The position numbers and the translations under genes are program-made. DNA of 64,000 nt from Mansonella perstans (lineage: Eukaryota > Nematoda > Chromadorea > Rhabditida > Onchocercidae): the NCBI GenBank assembly GCA_037074765.1, contig JBAMDO010000058.1:186001-250000 (forward strand), in the 5' to 3' direction. Position 1 is the first letter of the stretch, and every line of letters begins with the position of its first letter. A model generated the notes under the pieces. It was not told where the DNA came from. It made no database searches and saw nothing but the letters and a program-made list of their open reading frames with translations. Shown here one piece after another: positions 40,180-51,768 of this stretch.

Positions 40180-43100
40180 ATGCTTGGAATGAATAACGAT
40201 AAGCGTATTACACGTGAAAATCGCGTAGTGCCATTTTCAACTGTGCAAGAATATATTCAGAAAGGATTCTTCTATAAATGTCTTCTTAGTAAGTTACATT
40301 TTTATTTTGTTATTTGTATTGCTTACTGTGTATTGAAAAAAGAACGTACTGAAAAAAGTTTTATTGAAAAAAAAAAAACGTATTGAAAAAAAAAAAAAGG
40401 AACGTATTGAAGAAAGTTTTTCCAAAATTCTAAATTTGAGCAAATTTGAGAAAAATTTTTCCAAATTTCTAAATTTGAACAAATCCGAAAAAAGTCTTCT
40501 CAGAGTTTTAAATCTGAACAAATTTGAGAAAAGTCTTTTCAGAATTCTAAAAAATTTTTGAGAAATTTGAGCCATTGGTGATCTTACTGCTTAGTAGTAG
40601 GATTGCTACATTAGCATGTTTGAATTTATAATTTATCTGCTTTATAGATATTGAAAAAAGTTATTTCCGGGTCACCTGGTTTCGTTTCATAAAATTATCT
40701 AGATTTGCATGATTTATTGACTTTTTTTTTTTGAAGAAGGTGTATCGAACGATATAGATAATTACGGTTTACTCTGTCAACCTATTCGAATGGCATTAGC
40801 TACACGGGTGCAAATGTCGAATTTACCGCCTTTGCTATTACCAGTAGTTGCTAACGAATATATTCGGACTCGTATTTCATATGTTGCTGGTAAATTTAAG
40901 TTACAGAGAGTTTAAGTTAAATTTAAATTTCAGAATGATTCTTATAACTTTTATGTTTTGTAATTAACAGATATTGTTTTTCTGTTTGAATTAACAAATT
41001 GCATACATGTTAATTATTTGTTTCAGGTCATGATAGTATATTTGTGCAGTTGGAAAATAATGCAGAAATAATAATAAAAATAAGCGAAAGACTTGAAGTT
41101 CTCAGTAAACAAAGACATAAACCACTGTGTAACCCAGAATGTGGTACCATCATAGCAGCATTGTAAACATATTTTTTATATAAGAAATGAGTTTTCTAAA
41201 TACTTCTTGTCATGGAAATACTTTATATCCTTTAATATTTATTCTTCAATGCTTTCCTTAATGAATCAGACATCAACAGTTATATTTTTAGATATCCACT
41301 TGATCGCTGCTATTATCGAGCCTCTGTGTGTTCAAAAACTGGTATTGATTCTATTGTAGTAAGTTTTGCTTTGTCATTTATGTTTTCATTATATGATATT
41401 AAAAAACAGCTATTACACTCATTCATATCAACCAGCAATTATTGATGTTAGCATTCTGACATTATTTCATTTCATTAAGGTTTTTTACATTGATTACGGG
41501 AATATGGCATCTATTAACATCAAAGACGCTTTTTTATTGAATGATCCCAGTTTATTATTAATTCCTCCACAAGCTATACAATTGGTGGTCGAAGATGTAA
41601 CGAAACCTCGCCTGACTTCAGAACAGATTAGAAATTTGCTCACTAATCAGACTGTTGGTGCGCAAATAAGTACGCCTTTTCTTTTTAAGAATTCAAGTTG
41701 ATAAAACTGTCACATAAATTGTACACTAAAAAGTGCTGATCATGTAATAGATATTAAACTTGCGTTCACAATTTTTAACAGTACAAGTTATTGTAGTCAT
41801 TATGATCGTGAATCGACATAAAGCTATTAATAGTCGAATTAATATTAGAATTGGTTACAAATATCCTGTACATTTCATTAAAAAATGTAAGAAAAAGATT
41901 ATGGAACTTGGAAATATTGAACTTTAGTAAGACACAAGTTAGTCATTTATTTCTAATCTAAATAATAAATGTGCTTACTTAGTCCGTTTGGTTAATGTAT
42001 AAAGCATTGTTAATTGTTGCATCTGTTCGTTTTTTTTAGATTATGTAAACAAGAATGGAGAATCATTTATTGCGAAGTTGTATGTGAAAGATGAGAAAGG
42101 CAGAAGTTTTGATCTTACGGAAGTAATACTGGGTGAAAGACCAGCGCCCAAGTTGCCTCTCTTAAAATGTCAGTTTTTTTTCTCGTTTAGTTCTTATTAG
42201 TTGGGATTTTTTTTCAGATTTTACATGCTACGATTGGTAAGTGCTTTGTAGAACTCCATCGTGGTGACACATTTGATCCCTAACTTTTATGTTTTCTAGT
42301 TCCGTAACCTGTTAAAGTTGTGTTGTATACCAATACGTTTTAAATGCAGAAGCCTTGAAGGCTTGGTCGTATCAAAAACAGAAACTTTTTGTCTATCAAA
42401 AACAGAAACTCTGTTGTCGCCATGCGACGAATTGTTCTTGTTGCGTTATTCGCACATTTGAAGTAACTAATAATAATATTTGATTCTTTACTTTCTTATG
42501 GTTTCTTTTTCGTTTCGTTTTGAAATAGATAATTAAAATTATGAAAAATTTATAGCAGTTACCATTGACAGTTCATTGGATATTAGAGACAAATCAGTGG
42601 ATTACATGCGTCAGAGTAGGTTTTCATTTTTTGATTTTGATAAATTTTGGTTCTTATGTGGTTTACATAAGCAGATTTCGCTACCTTTATTCTCTTCTAG
42701 AAGTAAATTCAATAATACGCTAATTGTATCTCGCGGGCAATCGAATCTCAATGGGATATTCCGCATTGCCTTTTTCATTTTACGATGCGAGACTGATTAA
42801 GTGTAAGAAGCATTATGATATGAGTTGCACCAAATCTTGAAAACGCCAACTTATTTGCAGGTGGTCGCAATCCTAACAGTACTGGAATTTCTGAAAGTTA
42901 CAACTTCTCTAGAGGTTCTTTTATAAATAATTTTTATGAGTTTCCTAGCTGGCAATTCATTAGTAGGAAGTTTTTTCCAGAAAAGCGAGATCTGAGAAAC
43001 AATAAAAAATCTGCGAACAATTTCATTAATAATTTTAGCAATATTGATAAGTTTTGGAAGACATATAGTTGAATTGATGATAATGTTTGAAGATAACCAG

Positions 43101-46100
43101 TGCAAAAGAGCTTACAAAAACAATGGTAAGAATGGCCGTAAAAAACAAGATTTCGATGACAGTGGAATTTCTCTAGCAACTTTTGTAGTAACATGGGTCA
43201 TAATATGAAGACTATAGCAGCGGATGTGCTGCAGCTAATGTGTATTAATTCGTCGGTCGTTGTTTTATGAGAGTTTTATATCGTTTTGGGGATTTAATGT
43301 AATTTTTGCAGCATGCCGTAATTCTGGGGAGTCTAGATATGTGGCTCGGCAACGTTCGGCTTATCGCAGAAATGGTTTTGCTGAAGATAAAAGCGATAAT
43401 GGAATCCAGAGATTCGTTGATAATGATAGTTTTAGTAGATCTTCTCCTTCCAATAGGCGCACCAGCGATAAAGGAGCTAGAGGCCGTAAAAATGACAGTG
43501 TTGACCGCTCTGGTTCAGCATTTGGTGAGTCGAAAGGCAAGAATAGTTTCTGTAAACTAATATTATAAATCTTAATAATAAACGCCAAGCAGATAGAAAA
43601 ATGAAATCTTAAGTAACTTCTAACGAAACTTGCAGGGAATTGTTCGTTATATACATCAGAAAAATCGCCTCGTCCATTTCTGGATCGTATTACTCGTGTT
43701 TGTTCTTTTATACTCTATTTTTTTGTATATATTAGCCATAGTAGCTTATCTTACATTTGTTCTATTGTCAAATCTTTTGCCTACTTGACAAAAGACGCAG
43801 TTGCAGGATTGTGGTACTGTTGTTGGAAAAAGCGGTTGGAAGTCGGGTGATTGGATGGCGACAGCTAGTACAGATGTGACAAAAAGTGAACTGAACTGCT
43901 TTTCAAATGATGGTTTTGGGGAAAAGATAAGTAACGAGAAAGATACAGAGAATTCGATTGTAAGTGAAGACGGACGAGAAATAAATAATGCGGCTTTGAG
44001 ACTTGCTGATGAAAGAAATCAAATCGGAACATCCGAAAATGTCATGTCGGAACATCCTTCGTTACCCAACGATTTTCATGGTGTTGAAAACTGCAGAAAT
44101 ACTGAATCAGTGAGAAATATACATACATTCTTCAATTTTTTACTCCGTTTAGTTTTTGCTCATATTTTTCGGGCGTAATTAAATTGCAAGGTTTTCTTTT
44201 ATCTTTTTTTAAACTATTTTTACTTCGTGATATCTTACGTTTTCTAATAAATCACTCTGATTTTTATAAAGAAACCTCGTGGCTTGTTATGAAGTTGTTT
44301 TGAAGCACAGTAGCAAGAGTTAGAATATCAGTGTGCGAAGAGACGTTTTTACTACAGTTTAACAAATGGATGCATTAGCTGTGTAAGGATGAAGAATTAG
44401 ATGAAACCAGGTGATATTATGGAAGAGATAAATTTACATATCGGTTTTGTTGATTTGTACTCCTGTCAGCCTCAAGACTCCAGTGGATCAATGTCCGGAT
44501 GATAATGACAGATAATTGAAGATTTCAGACCTTTTCCAGTGGTCCTTCATTTTAATCTGATGTTTAATAAACGCTGCAAAAAATTAGAATAGCATATGTT
44601 ACCATTAATATTATTATTTTATTTTGATTTTAATAATTTATACATTTGGCAATATAGGATTCAGTATGTGAAATCCCAAATCATTAAAATTTCAGTGTAG
44701 TAAATTGATTGAACCTGCTGAAAATTTGCCCGCAAATGCGTTTGTCATTTCACTGCCAGACGACGTGAAAGTTGATACTGGAGAAGCCTGTAGAATTGAA
44801 ACTACATCGAATGAAGGTCTTGCAGATTATAAGGTAATTCACTTAATAAATTGTTGTTGAAGAATTGCAGGCATTTGCATCAGACTTTTCAATTTAGAGA
44901 TTTACATTTTTAAATTATCGTCATGACAGTTAAGGTTTGACTGATCTTTTCATTATTCTTTTCCTTATGACTCTTATTATTAATATTGCAGTTGTCATAT
45001 TCTGGCATGTCTTTCTTTTGTTTTCTTTATATGCCCTGGCAGGTGCGCTGTCGTTTATTAAAAGTGAAATAGAGCATATTTAGTAAGGTGTGAAAGAAAG
45101 ACTAATGCACATTAAAAATCATAGACTGTTCGAAAAAAGAGAGGAAGTGAGGTCTTTCGTTCTATATTTTAAGAAGGAACTCATTTCTCACTTTTTGTAT
45201 TTAGCACATAGACATAAATGTTGATAAATACCATTAACTTTGGTAGTAATAATTAATAACTGATCCTTATGTCTTAGATTTTTTTCTTATACCGCTCCGT
45301 GAAAAAGACCGTGCTGTGCGTGATATTATGAGGAAAATTCTGTTCATTTATTTGAGTGGTCATCGTTTTATTTGATGACTTATGTGCTTTGTTTGGTCTT
45401 TTTTGTTGAACCACTCTTTTCATTTCAGGAATTTTCATTTTTCTACAACCCAATAATTTATATAATAATTCCTGACTGATAAATATCTCATCGATAATAT
45501 CGTGCACTTGCTCTCATTAAATTTTTTCTTTTTTTCAACTGTGCTTAGAAAATTTTGTTTAGAAACCAGCTGAACCAAGTGATTTCCAGTCGCCACTGAT
45601 TACACTGAATCGGATCCAATCATCAAGTCTTGAGGAAATCAATTTCGGTGATATTGTTGGTGGTTTACACTCAGATGGCTTGGTGGGATTTTATATAGTT
45701 TTGCGAATCTCTTGAATTTTTTGAATTGTTATGAATTCATGATATACTTATGAATGAGCGGGATCATAAATTCTGATGTACTTATCACTGTTTTTGTTTT
45801 TATCTGTTTTTTTATTTAAAAGCAAAAAGAGTATTTCAAAAAGAGATCGATTTTCAAAAAAATTGGCAGTTCCGTTTTTAGAAATCATTACATCATACCT
45901 ATTTTTCTTTTTCAGTTATAATTGAAGTTTTGGTATGAAATTTTATGACTTTTCTGTCCAGTTTATTATGCGTGTGTTTAGGCAGAAGCTGACCCACTAT
46001 CATTTTTTGTGCAATTGGATCGTGATAAAACGAACATTGAGCATTTGGTGTTATCAGATGCGCAGCTGCCAGTTAACCTTCCAAAACTGTCTTCGTTCGA

Positions 46101-49100
46101 AATTTCTCAAGCTTGTATTGCTCCTTTCATGGGAGATTATTACCGAGCAGAAATCATTGGTGCAGAAAATAAAAATAAGTGCGTTTTTAAACCTTACTGC
46201 AAAGTCCATTTACTGATAAGGTGAAATCCATATGATATAACCCGAAATATTATTATTGATATGCTTTATTTTTTCTGCTGTCAATGATGAGTATCTTTTT
46301 CATCGCCTAATAAGAAAAATTTGTAATGCTTCTGTTAAAATGAAATGTAGCACTTCTGTATGTGTAATTCTTTGTTTTACAGTAAAAGAACCACTAATGA
46401 AACTCGGCGCGTAAAATTTGAGCTTTTTGTGGATTTCTAAGCAATTTCTTTTACCGATATTTCCTCTTTTTTTTCCTTATTTCTCATTAGATTGTAAACA
46501 AATGAGGCTAACTAAGATTAAAATTATTTATTTGCTTTGCTTTGAAGGAAAAGAATCCTGTTCGTTGATTATGGTAACGTGGAAGATGTAAATGCATCTG
46601 TACTATATGCTATCAATAATTCTCTTCCCGAACAGTTCAATATATCAAGAAGAATGGCCTTTCATTGTCGATTACATGATGTTATGCCAGTGGCTTCTGA
46701 AGTTAGTTTGATCATTGAAATGTTTATCTTCACCAGCAATTTGCTGCTGAAATAGTTGCTGCCTTATTGTTTTAAAAAAAAAGGTGTTGACCGACCGAAG
46801 TCATGCAATACAGTCATTCATAGATTCGATAGATTAAATGGAAATACTTCGATATTTAACATCATGGAATACTGTAAGATGAACTAGTGGGAATTATATA
46901 AGGTGAGATGCTGGATTATCGAGGAACGAAATAGAACTCACTTCGAATGATTTTGTAAAATTAATGCTTCATGTTCATGTTATTTCTGAGAAAATTTTGC
47001 ATTTGCAGCTCGATGTATAATATCTTCAACTTTCAGCATACATTCGATCTACAGGCTCGAAAGTTATTCTCAGAATTGACCGCTGATCAAGACCTGTCCA
47101 TATGTTTCTTGCAACAATCAATCAAAGGTATCTATGAAGTAACGATTATGCTCAGTAATGGACGTTCTGTTTCCGACATTCTGATTTCAAGGTGCGTTTT
47201 CAGAAGTGAGGTTTTTGGATTTCTAAATTCTGAATGGATTTTTATATAATAAAGATGATTTCTAGGGGTTTCGCTGTTCCATTCAAATGGGATATCGGGC
47301 CATCGCTGCCGCTTTATGAAACATTGCAAGTTGTTCGATCCGACGATTTTGATCATGTTCATCCGATTTTTACTGTGCAGTTATCAGACAGTCTTGTGCA
47401 ACTTGAGCAGGTGCATTAAATTCATAGAATTCACGTCTTAAGTTTTAAATTAGGAAAAATTTTTGTATGGAATCAGCGTATGAAATAACAGTACTAGAAA
47501 TTATGCGTATTAGTTCCTGTGAAAAAGAATTAAGTTTTTAAATGATTTTTTCCTGAAATTTCAGTTAAACAGCAAAGTTGTGGATAGCCAAAAAACGATA
47601 GAAGCACCACAAATCAGTGGTGTTGTTATTTCGTACTTTGAGGGATCGCCGTATCGGGCAGAAATTACGGCTGTGGAAATTGACGGTACTAATAAAATCT
47701 ATCGTGTACGTTATGTTGATTATGGCAATGAAAGTCTGTGCACAAAAGAGCAGTTGTTCGCGCTAGATAGGGATCAGCAGCCTGATGTAATTTATTATTG
47801 CATTTTGTTTTTTTGACAGTACACTTATAAATTGAATTTTGAATCACATTAAACATGACTTTATTAATTGAAGCATAAAGCAACATTGATTATTAAAATA
47901 ACATATTGTATACTTGGTAATTTATCCTATATTTGATACGGAATTCAACATAAAAACTGTATTTAATTTTGTGCCAACTTAATGCTTTTGACGATCGCTT
48001 TTATTTCCTAGTGCTTCTGATGAGGGAAGAAGAAGGGATGTGATTTTCACATAGTGGTTGCTTTGAATTTTGAGTTTTTTTTTTTTTTTTAAATTTTGAA
48101 TTTTGTATTTTTGAGTTTGCTTTGAAAAAAAAATAATTTAGAAATAGTGATATACATTTACTTTATTTTGGATTAATCTATTATAACCTTTAGCGAGGTG
48201 TATTTCATCATCAAATGTTGTTTATCGATATATTTTTTTAAGGAAATACTTTATACTCCTCGACAAGGTTTCCGATGCCGAATCGATGGAGTTCAACCTT
48301 CCAATCATAAGGAAGAATGGCCTGAAGAAGTACAAGAGTGCATCGACAGTGTGTTAGCTCCTTCTACTTCATTTGAAGCAGCAGTTGGTAGTCCGAGTGT
48401 GGATGGAGTTTATCCTATTAGGGTTAGCTATTTATCTGAGTGGGCGAGTACACTGAGACATATTTCAGTATATCATCAGCATTACGGTTTCTTGATGAAT
48501 GCTATCTGACGGACGTGTTTTTCTATCAATCGTCAAATTTTTGCATCGAAAATTTCAAAAATTTTTGACTACCAGTCTATATGATAACAGATTGTGGTAC
48601 TCAAGAATCAGTTGAATGAAAAGGATGGCTTTGGAACTGATGAAGCAAATAACGTAAGCAATAAAATTGAACTGGCGGAGTGGTTAATTTCAAAAGGTTA
48701 TGCAGAAATACAGAATGTTTGGCTAGATTATCCGATAAAGAATTTATTATCCAATGGTGAACGTGAATACGAAATGCTCATCACAGAAGTCGATGGACAA
48801 ATCATTCGTGCACGGCCATGCTCAACTGTTTTTGCCGAGCAGTATGACAAAATGAAAAAGGTATGTTATACAGATTCTTGAGATAGCTTTTCAATGCTAA
48901 ATTCTTGTTCTGGTTTCATCCAAATTTCTCAAGTCTCATATTTAACGTAAACTAATGTTTCTTATGTTATCTTTCTGGAAATTGCTTCCTGTTCTATTCT
49001 GATCATTCTTTTTTATTATGTTATTTAAGCGATCGACTCTTCTAACTTTTCTTGATTCAATATAGTTGTCAAGCTTTCAATCTTTTTAACTTTAGGCACT

Positions 49101-50365
49101 TGCAAACATTGTGACAGTTCCGCTTGTAACTGATACAACTACCGGTTTGATTTCTTTGAATAACGAAAATAAACGTGCAGTATTGATCTCCTCAGCAAAT
49201 AATGTAGCATCAAAGAAGTGTTTATTGGTCGATGAAGGTATTTCTATTGAAAAAATGCCCATCAAATTTTCTGGCATTAATGAATTATGTGAGTTTTTTT
49301 TTTAAAGTTTCGTCTTTTTATTTAAATATTGCTTACTTGGAATTCCTAGTTCTATTATTTCTACAAAATTCGGGCACATTATCGTGGTTGAATGGTATAT
49401 GAAGTAGTTCTTGGAAGCTTTATGTAAACTTGCTAATTACTGGTAGCCTATTTAGCCTATTTGCCTATTTGGAGAGTGCATTGAACAGAAAGTTTCACTG
49501 CAGTATTTTAACTCTTTCAAGAACTAAAATGCTGTCGTATATTATTCTTTTGTGAATTCCTTCGTAGAGCATTTTTCCAGCATATATTTTTCCTCAATAT
49601 AAGTGGCAAATGAAATATAATGATATTTAAAATGTTGAGGAAAAAGTAATTTTGGAGTCAGGTGTTGATCCTATTGCAGATGATTCTGACGGATTCTTAG
49701 TGCGAACATGCCATCGCTTGTCAGTGCAGCTGAGGGTTACTGAATTCTTGATTGATGGGAAGTCGAAAGAAATGATAATCAGTAGTGCAGCAAATGGACC
49801 AGTCAAAGTCATTCTTTCTGAATACAGTGAGGCAGGTTTTGACATGATAATTATGAGAGGTATTTTGAAGTTGTAAGTCAAAGTACCTCTATGAGATCGA
49901 AGATGTGTATGCCTTTTATTTTTAATGAAATTAAACTGTAATCTTAAGTTTTAGAATATTTTCATTATTTGCAGGATGGTAGCTACTTAATAAATGACAT
50001 TTTTTTTGCCGATGGTACAACTTTGATGGAAAAACTCAAAAAAGCAAAGCAGAAGAGGATTGATGAAAAAGAATCAGCACTAGATCTTGTTACTAGTGAT
50101 CTCGAACAAGCAGAAGAGAGTTCAGATCAAGGTAGGGATTGAACATTTGCTGATAATTTATCAAGTTATTGATAGTGATTACAAGGCATAGTAAATCAAA
50201 TCCTGATTCTAAGAAACTTTTGTTAATGCTGTATTAGTTTTTGTTGAAACTTTGCTTTAATTAATAAAAATAATGGCTGATTTGATTGATTCAGGTGCAT
50301 CTTGTGGAATTTCCTTTGAAAGAATTGAAGAAAAGAATCCATATCAATTTCCTTTTTTAGGCTAA
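40180..50365 (+). CDS. multi-Tudor-domain protein
   Basis: About 24 exons (starts 40180, 40737, 41027, 41292, 41480, 42040, 42556, 42861, 43312, 43636, 43801, 44696, 45563, 45982, 46548, 47037, 47266, 47565, 48243, 48591, 49096, 49647, 49983, 50295) join in phase into roughly 1,230-1,245 residues; a 33-base microexon at 43093-43125 would also fit. Three Tudor cores are clear: near residues 90-200 (VFYIDYGNMASI), 592-708 (ILFVDYGNVEDV) and 810-940 (VRYVDYGNESL). Each is preceded by the usual Y-R/A strand (CYYRASV, YYRAEI, PYRAEI). The last core sits in an extended Tudor unit ending AEWLISKGYAE; a degenerate fourth unit may follow. Between Tudor 1 and 2 lies a basic Arg/Ser/Asn-rich, then acidic, linker. 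Tudor repeats bind methyl-arginine tails of Argonaute/PIWI partners in germline granules; C. elegans EKL-1 is one nematode precedent, but I cannot assign orthology. The exon edges around 49289-49982 and the C-terminus are the least certain parts. Confidence 0.82.
40401..40557. repeat. 39-bp tandem repeat, about 3.9 copies, in intron 1 of the Tudor gene
   Basis: Units begin near 40411, 40450, 40489 and 40528; the first three are 39 bases long and the last is shorter. Because 39 is a multiple of three, the array is open on the plus strand as a 13-residue repeat of the type SxxxLNLNKFEKS. A longer frame is also open on the minus strand. It sits between coding exons 40180-40288 and 40737-40889, so I treat it as intronic. 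Confidence 0.85.
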
Positions 50366-51746
50366 AGAAAGGTGAAATTTTAGACAAGAAAACAGTAGAT
50401 TCGAGAATGCGGAGCAATAGGATAGAACGAGTTGAGTGCTACAAAAATTTGATCGCTTTTCAGAGTCCTAGGCAAAAGCTTCAGGTTGAATTTCTTGTTT
50501 TTTTGGAACGCTGATTCACGTTTTTTGAGAATGTATTCACTTCGTTTATCTTAAAAATGTAGTTCACAAAAATCACATCTTTTTTTAAAATTTTAGATTG
50601 TATATATATATATATATATATTGGGAAATTTTGATCGTACAGGAAAGTTCGAACTATAAAACAATAATTTTCCAGACATCGGAAATGTCGAGTGGTATTT
50701 TTGACGATATGCATAAAGATTGTGGAACATTCGATCCTGAAGTTGTTACACTTCTGAATTCTTTACTAGCGCGCGTTTCAGTTTTGAGCGATATAAATTT
50801 GTTTGATTGATGTAAATTTTATCTGCAATTTCATAATGATTTGATTAATTTAAGGCACAGTGTTGTGAATTCTGTCAGTAATTATACCGAAGAGAAATAT
50901 TTTAAGTTAGGAATTTTACAAAGTTTTTGAATAATGGCCTGTATCCATTTGGTAGCAAAAAAATTTTGATTTTTTGATCGCAGTGCTTATTTTCGGTTCA
51001 TTTGTTACCTTAAGATGACAAAAATTATCTTTGTAATAAAAAAGGCATTTAGAAATAGCGATGCATAAGTAATAAATATACGCATCGTTATCAGAGAACT
51101 TTGTTGGCTAGGTAACATGTCGAAATATAGCAGTAAATAATTCTGTTTGTTTTAATGAGCTTTGGTTATTCCATTATATGATTTTTTTGACTAAAAAAAA
51201 TTTCTGAAATATTTAAAAGATGTTTTATTGCAATAAAGTTATCTTTTATTTTGCACATTCCATACGTTGACATTCAATTTCCACTACTAACGTGAAACCT
51301 TTTTTTATCTGATAAGTTATTGTTATAATTACAGAAAAGTATAAAATGGCTCATGTACTGAAAGAATTACTTCGCTAAATGATCCATTTTTCCGGTAATA
51401 ATAAAATAGAAGACTTCGCTAACGTGTTACGTGAAATATATGAATTTCACTTTTATACTATTCCGTTAGATGTCCCACGTCTTGATTACATTTCATTTTG
51501 GGAGGGAAAATATGATATCAGATTACATACAAGTGGAAGTGCTTGTCTGTTTCTTTGAGCATATTACTCATTTTTATGCTAATTTGAAAATAATGGTCGA
51601 AGTTTTTTTTTTTTCTCTGGAACCATTAAATTGTTCTTGAAATGAATACAAAAAGCAACTAGGCACTTACACTACAGCGTTCATTCGTATATTAATATAT
51701 AAATTTAGGCAACCGGTCGATTTAAAGTCATTTCGTTACTTTTCAG
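50366..51746. other. intergenic region after the Tudor gene, with possible alternative 3' exons
   Basis: Two segments look exon-like: 50362-50485 (acceptor TTTTTTAG; KKGEILDKKTVDSRMRSN...) and 50676-50810 (TSEMSSGIFDDMHKD..., stop at 50808-50810). They join each other in phase, but I found no phase-compatible link to the main Tudor model. A short (TA)n run lies at about 50601-50621. The rest shows nothing recognisable. Confidence 0.5.
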
Positions 51747-51768
51747 TTCCAATAAACAATTATTACCA

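Noticed and set aside
40294..40575. 93-codon minus-strand open frame
   Set aside because: Produced by the 39-bp tandem array and poly-T tracts; reported as a repeat.
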